Shown here piece after piece: positions 43,556 through 51,461 of a DNA stretch of 64,000 bases. The notes under the pieces are model-generated. The model was not told the origin of the DNA. It worked only from the letters and a program-made list of their open reading frames with translations, and did no database searches. The number at the start of each line of letters is the position of its first letter. Position 1 is the first letter of the stretch. This stretch comes from Actinomadura macra NBRC 14102 (lineage in GTDB: Bacteria > Actinomycetota > Actinomycetes > Streptosporangiales > Streptosporangiaceae): contig NZ_BCQT01000011.1 in NCBI RefSeq assembly GCF_001552215.1, positions 310,001 through 374,000 on the forward strand. The letters run 5' to 3'. The position numbers and the translations under genes are program-made.

Positions 43556-44320
43556 ATGAGTGATCCGACCGGCCGGACGGCTCTCGTGACCGGGGCATCC
43601 CGCGGCATCGGGCAGGCGATCGCGAACCGGCTCGCCGCGAACGGGGCAAGGGTCATCGTGCACTTCGGCACCGACGAGGACGGCGCGAAGGCGACGGTCG
43701 CCGAGATCGAGCGCACCGGAGAAACCGCGTTCGCCGTCAGAGCGGAACTCGGCGTGGAGGGCGACGTCGAGACGCTCTTCGCGGGGGTCGAGACGGTCCT
43801 GGACGGGCGACGGCTCGACATCCTCGTCAACAACGCGGCGGCCGCGCCCGCCGGCCCGCTCGCAACCACGACGCGAACGGAGTTCGATCACCTCTTCGCG
43901 GTGAACGTGCGCGCGCCGTACTTCATCATCCAACGAGCCCTACCGCTGCTCCCCGACGGTGGCCGCATCGTCACGATCTCGTCCGTGGCGACCCGGATGG
44001 CCAACCCGGCCCAGACGTCCTTCGCCATGACGAAGGGCGCGGTCGAGACGATGAGCAGGACCCTGGCCAACGAGCTCGGAGCCCGGGGGATCACGGTGAA
44101 CGCGGTCGCGCCCGGCGCCACCCGGACGGCGACCAACGGGTCGGTCTTCGAAGCACCGGGCCTGGCCGACCTCATCGCCGCGACGACGGCGCTCGACCGG
44201 CTGGGCGGCCCCGACGACGTGGCCGACGTGGTCGCCTTCCTCGCCTCCGACGCTGCGCGCTGGATCACCGGCCAAGTCATCGACGCAAGCGGCGGCCTGT
44301 TCCTGGGCCCCCGCGCCTGA
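43556..44320 (+). CDS. SDR family oxidoreductase with a Phe in place of the catalytic Tyr
   Basis: This 254-residue protein has a full classical SDR fold: TGASRGIG at residues 12-19, NNAA at 92-95, the catalytic-type Ser in TISS (142/143) and the C-terminal WITGQVIDASGG. The YxxxK motif reads FAMTK, so Phe156 (codon TTC) replaces the proton-donating Tyr while Lys160 is kept. Normal reductase activity is doubtful. The gene is under the three-site operator, and the ATG at 43556 has GAGGTGAT upstream. Confidence 0.88.
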   Translation: MSDPTGRTALVTGASRGIGQAIANRLAANGARVIVHFGTDEDGAKATVAEIERTGETAFAVRAELGVEGDVETLFAGVETVLDGRRLDILVNNAAAAPAGPLATTTRTEFDHLFAVNVRAPYFIIQRALPLLPDGGRIVTISSVATRMANPAQTSFAMTKGAVETMSRTLANELGARGITVNAVAPGATRTATNGSVFEAPGLADLIAATTALDRLGGPDDVADVVAFLASDAARWITGQVIDASGGLFLGPRA

Positions 44321-44562
44321 TCGCCGCCGACAGGCAAGAGACCGCCACATGTCAGCGCAGTACTTGTGTTCGGGCACGCCGGCCCCAGCGTGTCGCATGG
44401 TGTCCTCGACCCGCGCCCTCGGCAAGTACGGCGCACGGTCGACCAGGGGCTGTCCTCTGCCTGCGGCCACCGCAGGTACGTCCTGACTCGCGACAAGCCA
44501 GGCACGATCCCGCCGTGGCCGCGCCACGTCACGCTGCCACGCCGCCGGTGACGTCATACCGT

Positions 44563-45162
44563 CTAGTCCGCGTTTCGGCGCTGCGGCCCGACGCCCTCGG
44601 GGATCTCTCCGTGGAGGTGCGGGATGTAGACGAGCTTCTGCGTCCGGCCGTCAAGCACGGTCGACTCGATGAGCTCCAGGTCGAGCTCGGCCCCGTCGTG
44701 GAGGAGGGCCGCCTGGCCGGCACGACCTGAGACGGCGGGGAACATGAGGATCTCGAGACGGTCGACGAGGCCGGCGGCGAGCAGAGCGCGGTTCAGCGAG
44801 ATGCTGCCGTGCGATCGCATCGGGATGTCCGTGGTGCGCTTCAGGCGTTCGATCGCCGTCACCGCGTCCTCGTCGAGAACCGTCGAGTTCTGCCATCCGA
44901 GCGGCTCTTCGAGCGTGCTGGAGAACACGATCTTCGGCAGTTCGTTCAGGCTGTCGTAGTAGGGCTCGTCATACTCGACCACGAATTTCCGGAACTGCCG
45001 GAACGTCGTCGCGCCGAAGACGAGCACCTGGTCCTGCGCGAAGGTGCGCACCCGGTCCTCGCGGATTTCGGGGCCCTCCTTCCCCCAGTATCCGGGCCAA
45101 CCCGTGGCCATGCCGTAGCCGTCCAGGCTGCAGAAGAAGTCGACGGTGAAGGTGGCGCTCAT
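44563..45162 (-). CDS. RibD C-terminal/dihydrofolate reductase family protein
   Basis: This 199-residue protein is of the RibD_C family (YwjB/YyaP type), with VDFFCSLDGYGMATG, VLVFGATTFRQF, KIVFSSTLEEPLGWQNST and GSISLNRALLAAGLVDRLEI. Such proteins bind NADPH with a DHFR-like fold; the substrate is unknown and a true DHFR or riboflavin role is not implied. The ATG at 45162 has GGGAGAC upstream. The gene stands alone. The 242 bp between it and the SDR gene hold nothing I recognise. Confidence 0.85.
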   Translation of the reverse strand: MSATFTVDFFCSLDGYGMATGWPGYWGKEGPEIREDRVRTFAQDQVLVFGATTFRQFRKFVVEYDEPYYDSLNELPKIVFSSTLEEPLGWQNSTVLDEDAVTAIERLKRTTDIPMRSHGSISLNRALLAAGLVDRLEILMFPAVSGRAGQAALLHDGAELDLELIESTVLDGRTQKLVYIPHLHGEIPEGVGPQRRNAD

Positions 45163-45689
45163 GGTGGTCTCCCTTTCCTTTGCCCCACGCCGCCTCAGGC
45201 GGGCGGCTTCACTGCGTCTACGAACACGACCGACCCGATCCGACACCTGCCTCGAAACCGGTTCCATCATCGGGCTGCGCCGAGCGAAGCCGGCGCTCGC
45301 GCCGGAGCCAGGGGTAACGAAAGGTGCGGTCGGGACAGGTGGAAAGTGCTGATGAGCCTTGCGGTTCTGGTGCTTTCGGGTCTGGAGTCCAGGGACCGTG
45401 GCGGGTGCGGGACGGAGCCCGGATGGGGGAGCGGGGGCGTCGCCGGGTCGATGGTTGTTGGTGGCGCCCCCGCACCGATGGGGTTCTGCGGCCTGCCTAG
45501 ATCCAGGAAACGCCGCGCATAGTGAAGTTCCCCCTCAGGATGTGCTGAGGTCCGCGAGTCCGCGGCCCCGGTGCGGGTGCCTCAAGCGGCCAACCCCGCA
45601 TGTGCGCCTCTGAAGGTACCCGTTTCGCGCCCGCTCCGCACACGTTGCAACTATCGTGTTACACAACGTGATGCGTGTAAGGGGGAAGG
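45163..45689. other. Long structured intergenic region upstream of the GGDEF gene
   Basis: These 527 bp contain no convincing gene; an ORF of 56 codons at 45352-45522 has a weak start and odd composition. Two hairpins are visible: CCGGCGC-tc-GCGCCGG at 45290-45305, and GCGGGGGCG (45431-45439) pairing with CGCCCCCGC (45465-45473). The promoter-proximal end holds a BldD-like box. Confidence 0.5.
45658..45672. promoter_or_regulatory. Candidate BldD-binding site
   Basis: GTTACACAACGTGAT matches the BldD consensus nTnACnCwGnGTnAn at all defined positions except one (A for G). It lies 18 nt before the ATG of a GGDEF gene. An inverted repeat CACGTTG (45641-45647)/CAACGTG (45664-45670) overlaps it. 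In Streptomyces BldD bound to c-di-GMP represses diguanylate cyclase genes. Confidence 0.5.
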
Positions 45690-46982
45690 ATGACGGCTGT
45701 GCAGTCGTCCGCCGAGGATCGCGGTGGGGAACTGGCCCGCAAACCCCGGCGCCGAGCGTTTCCAGGGCGCCTGTCCCTGCTCATGGTCTACGTGCCGCTG
45801 GTCGTCGCCGTCCATCTCGGGCTCATCGCGGCGGGGTTGCTCGGCACGTCCCCGCAGTTCAACGATCTGCTGACCTTTGCCTCGCTGGTGGCCTGCGGGG
45901 CGGTGTGCATCGAGGCGACGCGGCGGCTCGGCATGCCGGCCGGGGTCGGACGCGACCTGCTGTCGGCGTGGTGGTTGCCGGTCGCGCTGCTGCTGCCGCC
46001 GGTGTACGCGCTGCTGATGCCGGTGCCCTTGCAGGCGCTGCTGCAGTTCCGGGTACGCCGGACGCTCGTCTACCGCAGGGTGCTCGTCGCCTCCGCGCTG
46101 GGCATCGCGGGCGCCTGCGCGTCCACGGTGTTCCATCTGGTGGTCAGCGACCCCCTGGACGGTCCGCCCACCTGGTTGGTCGACGCCTATCCCGGCATTC
46201 CGGCGGCGGTGGGCTGTGCGGCGCTGTTCGCCGTGGCGAACTCGGCGCTGGTCGCCGTCGCGGCACACGCGGACAACCCTGAGGGCCGGTGGCGGGACGT
46301 CCTGTGGACACGGGAGAGCCTGCTGCTGGACGTGGTGGAACTGTGCGTCGGAATGCTCGTGGCGATCACGAGTGCGGTGACGCTGGGGCTGCTCCTGCTG
46401 GCCTTGCCTCCGGTCATGCTGTTGCAGCGGAGCCTGATGCACCAGCAGTTGCAGGCCGCCGCGCGTACGGATTCCAAGACCGGGTTGCTGAACGCCGCGA
46501 CCTGGCAGCGAGAGGCCGGCACCGAACTGTCCCGGGCGCAGCGCACGCATGACCCGCTCGCCCTGCTGCTGATCGACATCGACCACTTCAAGCGGGTGAA
46601 CGACACCCACGGGCACCTTGTGGGCGACCAGGTGCTGGTCGGGGTGGCAAGCACCCTGTGCCACCAGCTTCGTGACTACGACGTGGTCGGACGATTCGGC
46701 GGCGAGGAGTTCGTGGTGCTGCTACCCGGCACCGACACCGTCGAGGCGTGCAGGGTGGCGGAGCGACTGCGCGGCAGGGTACGGCGATTGGCGGTGCCTG
46801 CGGAGGAGGGGACGGTGGCCGTCACGGTGTCGGTGGGCGTCTCCCTGCTCCGCACGCACGGCGAGGATCTCATCGAGCTCCTCGCGTCCGCCGACCTCGC
46901 GCTCTACCGGGCGAAGTCGTCCGGCCGCGACCGGGTATGCCTGCCCGCACTAGACGGCCCCCCCAAGGCGTCAGAAGCCTAG
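45690..46982 (+). CDS. Membrane-bound GGDEF diguanylate cyclase
   Basis: This 430-residue protein has about eight predicted membrane segments in its first 255 residues and a cytosolic GGDEF domain at about 265-425. TDSKTGLLNAATW starts the domain, followed by LLIDIDHFKRVNDTHGH and the active-site loop RFGGEEF near residue 335. The loop is intact, so c-di-GMP synthesis is expected. No I-site RxxD is obvious five residues before the loop (RDYDVVG precedes it, and RDYD could serve). No EAL domain is present. AAGGGGGAAGG precedes the ATG. Confidence 0.92.
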   Translation: MTAVQSSAEDRGGELARKPRRRAFPGRLSLLMVYVPLVVAVHLGLIAAGLLGTSPQFNDLLTFASLVACGAVCIEATRRLGMPAGVGRDLLSAWWLPVALLLPPVYALLMPVPLQALLQFRVRRTLVYRRVLVASALGIAGACASTVFHLVVSDPLDGPPTWLVDAYPGIPAAVGCAALFAVANSALVAVAAHADNPEGRWRDVLWTRESLLLDVVELCVGMLVAITSAVTLGLLLLALPPVMLLQRSLMHQQLQAAARTDSKTGLLNAATWQREAGTELSRAQRTHDPLALLLIDIDHFKRVNDTHGHLVGDQVLVGVASTLCHQLRDYDVVGRFGGEEFVVLLPGTDTVEACRVAERLRGRVRRLAVPAEEGTVAVTVSVGVSLLRTHGEDLIELLASADLALYRAKSSGRDRVCLPALDGPPKASEA

Positions 46983-47389
46983 AACCAGGGCGTCCCAGGC
47001 GAGGGACGGCGCCCAGCACGAGCGCAGCCGGAATCCGATCACGAAGGAAGGCGCCAAGCGAGCCGAACGGCTGTGTGTTGCTGTTCGGGGCGTGCGCTTC
47101 TCTCAGAATTGCGTGCCGGATGTGCCGCGCGTGTGATCGCGTGCGAAGCCAGGGAGGAGCGAAGCGAGGGCCTGATCGCGAAGCGAGCCGCCAGGCGAGT
47201 CGGAGCGATGCAGCGATCACCGCAGTGTCCGTTGAAGGAGGGCGCCCTGGCGCCCGACGCCGAGGGCAGTGCGATGAACACCGAGATCACCGCAGTGTCC
47301 GTTGAAGGAGGGCGCCCTGGCGCCCGAGGCCGAGGGCAGTGCAATAGACACCGTGAAAAACACTTAGCCTGACCCTCTAGTCTTGAGGG
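46983..47389. other. Intergenic region with 70-bp tandem repeat, before ettA
   Basis: No gene is supported in these 407 bp. The left half carries GCGAAGCGAG-like short repeats; the right half carries the tandem repeat listed separately. The ettA promoter must lie at the right end, where CACTTAGCCTGACCCTCTAG occurs. Confidence 0.5.
47215..47352. repeat. Direct tandem repeat, two units of about 68 bp (period 70)
   Basis: Two nearly identical copies start at 47215 and 47285. Each begins GATCACCGCAGTGTCCGTTG, carries the hairpin GGGCGCC-ct-GGCGCCC in its centre, and ends GGGCAGTGC. They differ at only a few bases. They lie directly upstream of ettA. Confidence 0.85.
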
Positions 47390-49054
47390 ATGGCCGAGTA
47401 CATCTACACGATGCAGCGTGTGCGCAAGGCGCACGGCGACAAGGTCGTCCTGGACGACGTCACCCTGCATTTCCTTCCGGGTGCCAAGATCGGTGTTCTG
47501 GGGCCGAACGGCACCGGTAAGTCGACGCTGCTGCGCATGATGGCCGGCCTGGAGCAGCCGTCCAACGGCGATGCGCGCCTGATGCCCGGGTTCACCGTCG
47601 GGATGTTGCAGCAGGAGCCGCCGCTGAACGAGGAGAAGACCGTCCTCGGGAACGTGCAGGAGGGCGTCGCCGAGACCAAGGCGATGGTCGACCGGTTCAA
47701 CGAGATCGCCGAGAAGATGGCGACGGACTACTCCGACGAGCTCATGGAGGAGATGGGCAAGCTGCAGGAGCAGCTCGACCATCGAAATGCCTGGGATCTC
47801 GACAGCCAGCTTGAGCAGGCGATGGACGCGTTGCGTTGCCCGCCGGGCGATGCCGAGGTCGCGAAGCTGTCGGGGGGTGAGCGCCGCCGGGTCGCGCTGT
47901 GCAAGCTGCTGCTGGAGGCGCCCGACCTGCTGCTGCTGGACGAGCCCACCAACCACCTGGACGCCGAGAGCGTGCAGTGGCTGGAGCAGTTCCTCGCCAA
48001 GTACGAGGGCACCGTCCTGGCCGTGACGCACGACCGGTATTTCCTGGACAACGTGGCCACCTGGATCCTGGAGCTGGACCGCGGCCGCTGCTTCCCGTAC
48101 GAGGGCAACTACTCCACGTACCTGGAGAAGAAGGCCGACCGGCTGAAGGTCGAGGGCAACAAGGACGCCAAGCGCAAGAAGCGCCTCCAGGACGAGTTGG
48201 AGTGGGTCCGCTCGAACCCCAAGGCGCGGCAGACGAAGTCCAAGGCCCGCCTGGAGCGGTACGAGGAGATGGCGGCCGAGGCGGCCAAGACCCGGAAGCT
48301 GGACTTCGAGGAGATCCAGATCCCGCCGGGTCCGCGGCTGGGCACCACGGTGATCGTCGCCGACAAGCTGACCAAGGGGTTCGATGACCGGGTCCTGATG
48401 GACGACCTGACCTTCAACCTGCCCCCGAACGGCATCGTCGGTGTGATCGGTCCGAACGGCGTCGGCAAGACCACCCTCTTCCGCATGATCGTGGGGGAGG
48501 AGAAGCCGGACGCGGGCGCTCTGCGGCTCGGCGAGACCGTGCAGGTGTCGTACGTCGACCAGGGCCGAGGTGGGATCGACCCGAAGAAGACCGTGTGGCA
48601 GGTCGTCTCGGACGGTCTCGACCACATCAACGTCGGCCAGGTCGAGATGCCGTCCCGGGCGTACGTCGCGGCGTTCGGCTTCAAGGGGCCGGACCAGCAG
48701 AAGCCGGCGGGCGTCCTGTCCGGTGGCGAGCGCAACCGCCTCAACCTGGCGCTGACCCTCAAGCAGGGCGGCAACGTCCTGCTGCTGGACGAGCCGACCA
48801 ACGACCTCGACACCGATACCCTGTCCAGCTTGGAGAACGCCCTTCTGGAGTTCCCCGGCTGCGCCGTGATCACCTCTCACGACCGGTGGTTCCTCGACCG
48901 GATCGCCACGCACATCCTCGCCTGGGAGGAAGGCTCGAACTGGTTCTGGTTCGAGGGCAACTTCGCCGACTATGAGAAGAACAAGATCGAGCGCCTGGGC
49001 GCCGATGCCGCCCGTCCGCACCGGGTGACGCACCGCAAGCTCAAGCGCGACTGA
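47390..49054 (+). CDS. ettA: Energy-dependent translational throttle protein EttA (ABC-F)
   Basis: This 554-residue ABC-F ATPase binds the ribosomal E site and gates the first elongation step according to ATP/ADP. It has two ATPase domains: Walker A GPNGTGKST and GPNGVGKTT, signatures LSGGERRRVALC and LSGGERNRLNL, and Walker B LLLDEPTNHLD and LLLDEPTNDLD. The arm and PtIM linker lie between (LEKKADRLKVEGNKDAKRKK and following). Length and the start MAEYIYTMQRVRKAHG are those of EttA. There are no membrane segments. Confidence 0.97.
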   Translation: MAEYIYTMQRVRKAHGDKVVLDDVTLHFLPGAKIGVLGPNGTGKSTLLRMMAGLEQPSNGDARLMPGFTVGMLQQEPPLNEEKTVLGNVQEGVAETKAMVDRFNEIAEKMATDYSDELMEEMGKLQEQLDHRNAWDLDSQLEQAMDALRCPPGDAEVAKLSGGERRRVALCKLLLEAPDLLLLDEPTNHLDAESVQWLEQFLAKYEGTVLAVTHDRYFLDNVATWILELDRGRCFPYEGNYSTYLEKKADRLKVEGNKDAKRKKRLQDELEWVRSNPKARQTKSKARLERYEEMAAEAAKTRKLDFEEIQIPPGPRLGTTVIVADKLTKGFDDRVLMDDLTFNLPPNGIVGVIGPNGVGKTTLFRMIVGEEKPDAGALRLGETVQVSYVDQGRGGIDPKKTVWQVVSDGLDHINVGQVEMPSRAYVAAFGFKGPDQQKPAGVLSGGERNRLNLALTLKQGGNVLLLDEPTNDLDTDTLSSLENALLEFPGCAVITSHDRWFLDRIATHILAWEEGSNWFWFEGNFADYEKNKIERLGADAARPHRVTHRKLKRD

Positions 49055-49063
49055 CGCGGGACG

Positions 49064-49096
49064 GCGGCCGTGCGATCCACCGGGTCGCGCGGCCGC
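49064..49096 (+). terminator. Hairpin terminator after ettA
   Basis: GCGGCCGTGCGA (49064-49075) pairs with TCGCGCGGCCGC (49085-49096) with one mismatch and a 9-nt loop, starting 9 nt after the stop codon. Confidence 0.7.
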
Positions 49097-49171
49097 TCGC
49101 GCGAATGAGGCGGGGGTCACGTGGGTGCGGAGCTGGGCGGCAACAGCATCCGGGTAGCATCGGGCGGACCG

Positions 49172-49633
49172 ATGGAAACCCCCGTCATCGATCCAGGCGA
49201 GGACATGCAGCAGACCGAGGCCGAGTATCGGCACGTCTACGAGTTCAGCATCCGCTTCGGGGACATCGACTCGCAGGGCCATGTGAACAACGTCAAGTTC
49301 CTCGGCTACCTGGAGGACGCGCGGCTGGAGATGTTCCACGGCGATCCCGTCCGCAAGGGGGAGCAGCCCGTCCGCGGCATGGTGATCTCCCGGCATGAGA
49401 TCGACTACCTGTTGCCGCTGCTGCCGACCGTCTACCCGATCCGTGTGGAGACGTGGGTGACGCAGGCGCGCGCCGCCTCGTTCACGTTGGCCTACGAGGT
49501 CCGCGACGATGAGAACGTCTACGCCACCGCGACGTCGACGCTCGTGGCGTTCGATGTGGCCGCGAACCGCCTGCGCCGGTTCACTCCTGAGGAGAGGGAG
49601 TTCATCGGTCGCTACATCGCCCCTGGGACATGA
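49172..49633 (+). CDS. Acyl-CoA thioesterase (4HBT hotdog family)
   Basis: This 153-residue hotdog-fold thioesterase has the active-site pattern FSIRFGDIDSQGHVNNVKFLGYLEDAR, with the Asp in GDID as presumed catalytic residue. MVISRHEIDYLLPL and ATATSTLVAFD follow, typical of the FadM/YbgC group. Start is uncertain: ATG at 49172 or ATG at 49205 (MQQTEAEYRH), the latter with GAGG very close. Its stop overlaps the next gene by 4 nt (ATGA). Confidence 0.85.
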   Translation: METPVIDPGEDMQQTEAEYRHVYEFSIRFGDIDSQGHVNNVKFLGYLEDARLEMFHGDPVRKGEQPVRGMVISRHEIDYLLPLLPTVYPIRVETWVTQARAASFTLAYEVRDDENVYATATSTLVAFDVAANRLRRFTPEEREFIGRYIAPGT

Positions 49634-50247
49634 CGGCTGTCACGGGCCCGGCGCTCGGCGACGGTCCGCAGGATCCGCTGCCCGGACTTGGTCTCGGACG
49701 CGGCGTCGAACTGCGTCTCGTGCGGGAAGCGGACGCGGTTCCTCTCGCGGTCCTCTATCAGGAGAATCGCGGGTATCTGCGCCCTTGGGAGCCGGAGCGT
49801 GCCGACTCGTACTTCACCGTCGAGGGGCAGCGGGCGAATCTGCGGTCCCTGCTCGATGCGTATGGCGCGGGGGAGATGTGGCCCGCCGTGATCCTGGTCG
49901 ACGGCAGGCCTGCGGGACGGATCACGCTTAACAACATCTTGCGCGGGCCGCTCCAGAGCTGTTTCGTCGGCTACTGGGTGGCGCGCGCGCACGCCGGCCG
50001 GGGTGTGGCCACGCAGGCCGTACGGCAGGCGCTGGACGTGGCGTTCGGGGTGCTCCGCTTGCACCGGGTGGAGGCGTTCACCCGGGTGGACAATCACGCC
50101 TCGCAGCGCGTTCTTGCGCGCAACGGGTTCACGGTGGTCGGGACGTCCCGCCATCACATTCATGTGGACGGGCGCTGGCACGACGAGCGGCTCTTCGAGC
50201 GGCTCGCTCCCTGGGACGACGGGATCGCGTTGATTCCTCCCGGCTGA
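49630..50247 (+). CDS. GNAT acetyltransferase (RimJ/RimL-like)
   Basis: This 205-residue Acetyltransf_3 protein has VELRLVREADAVPLAVL, ENRGYLRPWEPE, the acetyl-CoA loop ARAHAGRGVATQAVRQAL and HRVEAFTRVDNHASQRVLARNGF. This is the pattern of ribosomal-protein-alanine N-acetyltransferase relatives. It is coupled to the thioesterase gene by ATGA overlap. The substrate is unknown. Confidence 0.9.
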   Translation: MTAVTGPALGDGPQDPLPGLGLGRGVELRLVREADAVPLAVLYQENRGYLRPWEPERADSYFTVEGQRANLRSLLDAYGAGEMWPAVILVDGRPAGRITLNNILRGPLQSCFVGYWVARAHAGRGVATQAVRQALDVAFGVLRLHRVEAFTRVDNHASQRVLARNGFTVVGTSRHHIHVDGRWHDERLFERLAPWDDGIALIPPG

Positions 50248-50263
50248 ACCGGGCGTAGGGATC

Positions 50264-50291
50264 ATTCTTGCCGGGTATTACCGGTAAGAAT
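50264..50291 (+). terminator. Inverted repeat between GNAT gene and small membrane protein gene
   Basis: ATTCTTGCCGG (50264-50274) and CCGGTAAGAAT (50281-50291) pair at 10 of 11 positions with a 6-nt loop. It starts 17 nt past the GNAT stop. An AT-rich symmetric outer part also makes an operator for the next gene possible. Confidence 0.5.
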
Positions 50292-50314
50292 GAGTCGTCC
50301 TGAATCGAGAAGCC

Positions 50315-50536
50315 ATGTCCCCCTATCTCGCTGCCTGGGTCCTGTGGATCCTGATGTTCTTCGCCATCGAACTGCCCGCGGTCTTCAACCGCCAAAAGGA
50401 TGACACCCTGTCCGAGCTGGTCTGGAGCGTCTTCGCGATCCGCGGGAAGCCGTTCGGATGGCAGTTCCGCCGACTCGCCCTGGTCCTTGGACTGGGCTGG
50501 CTTCTGGCCCACTTCCTCACGGGTGGCGCCGTCTGA
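50315..50536 (+). CDS. Small membrane protein, 73 aa
   Basis: This hypothetical protein has two hydrophobic segments (LAAWVLWILMFFAIELPAVF at residues 5-24 and LALVLGLGWLLAHFLTGG at the C-terminus). They flank a charged loop (NRQKDDTLSELVWSVF). Similar small proteins of this layout occur in phage-like and mobile regions of actinobacteria, but I see no phage genes nearby. No Shine-Dalgarno is obvious before the ATG. Confidence 0.6.
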   Translation: MSPYLAAWVLWILMFFAIELPAVFNRQKDDTLSELVWSVFAIRGKPFGWQFRRLALVLGLGWLLAHFLTGGAV

Positions 50537-50654
50537 CCCCGCCGCGGTCGGAAGGGCGGACTACCAAGGGCCCGTCCTCCCTCCTGGCCGTCCTTCCGGC
50601 TCGCGGCGGTGCCGTCAGGCGCGGTGCGGACCTGTCGCGCTGTGGCGCGCCTGG

Positions 50655-51263
50655 TCAGCGTGAGGCCAGCCACGGGTCCTTGAGGTCCAGGTAGGTGAAG
50701 TCGCCCTCGTAGAACTGGCGCATCTCCTCCATCGCGGCCTGCATCTCGGCGGGAGGCTGTTGCGTCTCGCCTCTGCGGGCCTCTGCCTCGGACGTGAAGT
50801 AGACGGCCTCGGTCATGCCGCCGTCCCCGTGGGCGGCCCAGACGCCGCCGATGATGTCGGGGCGGAACCGGTGGAGCAGGTCGAGGTCCGCCCGGTCCAT
50901 CCACGCCCGCAGCCCGTCCAGGTCACGGACACGGCTGTGCATGATCTGGACGAAGCCGGCGTCGTCGGAGCCGCCGGCCAGCCAGGTGCCGGTCTCGGTG
51001 CAGTCGTGGAAGGTGACCTCACCGGTGAAGAGCTTGGAGAGTTCGGTCCACCATTGCTCCTGCTCGTGCCGGTGGCTGTTGCCGCGGGCGGCCTCCCGTG
51101 ACTCGAACCGGGCGAGCGTGATGAACGTGCCGTCCTCGGTGACGCCGGCGGTGCTGCCGAGCCAGCCGATCGAGCCGGGCGCGAGGTCGCGGACCCAGCG
51201 GTCCATCGCCTCCTTGACCTCGTCGCGGTCGGTGATTTTCCCCTGGATTACCTGGATGAACAT
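50655..51263 (-). CDS. Two-repeat protein of unknown function, 202 aa
   Basis: This soluble protein appears to consist of two similar domains of about 95 residues. Repeat one has MFIQVIQGKITDRDEVKEAMDRWV, then FITLARFESREAAR, then LFTGEVTFHDC, and ends in TGTWLA. Repeat two has GFVQIMHSRVRDLDGLRAWMDR, then AVYFTSEAEARRG, then FYEGDFTYLDLKDPWLA. The layout suggests a duplicated ferredoxin-like (dabb/ABM-type) fold, as in small heme-degrading or monooxygenase proteins, but no catalytic residue is recognised. GAGGAGG precedes the ATG. Confidence 0.75.
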   Translation of the reverse strand: MFIQVIQGKITDRDEVKEAMDRWVRDLAPGSIGWLGSTAGVTEDGTFITLARFESREAARGNSHRHEQEQWWTELSKLFTGEVTFHDCTETGTWLAGGSDDAGFVQIMHSRVRDLDGLRAWMDRADLDLLHRFRPDIIGGVWAAHGDGGMTEAVYFTSEAEARRGETQQPPAEMQAAMEEMRQFYEGDFTYLDLKDPWLASR

Positions 51264-51461
51264 CGCGCGCCTCCTCATCGAGATCGTTGCGCGAACCGGC
51301 CGTTTGGACCGGTCCTTCTCAATTTCGACGCTACGCCGGATGCGTGGGGATAACCACTGAGTCGTCACGGGTCGGTAACAAGCAATGCAGAGATCCGTTT
51401 CTGCCCTACTTATCCCTCTAGGGTCGCCTCGCGAAATGTGGAGATCCCACGTGGAAGGGGC

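Noticed and set aside
44321..44562. Possible degraded gene between the SDR and RibD-like genes
   Set aside because: Short frames occur on both strands, but no recognisable domain or codon pattern was found.
45352..45522. A 56-codon ORF upstream of the GGDEF gene
   Set aside because: Weak ribosome-binding site and Gly/Arg-rich composition, and it overlaps a stable hairpin at 45431-45473; coding is not supported.
47215..47352. Two 70-bp direct repeats considered as CRISPR or insertion-sequence ends
   Set aside because: Only two copies, no spacer-like unique sequence, and no transposase gene nearby.
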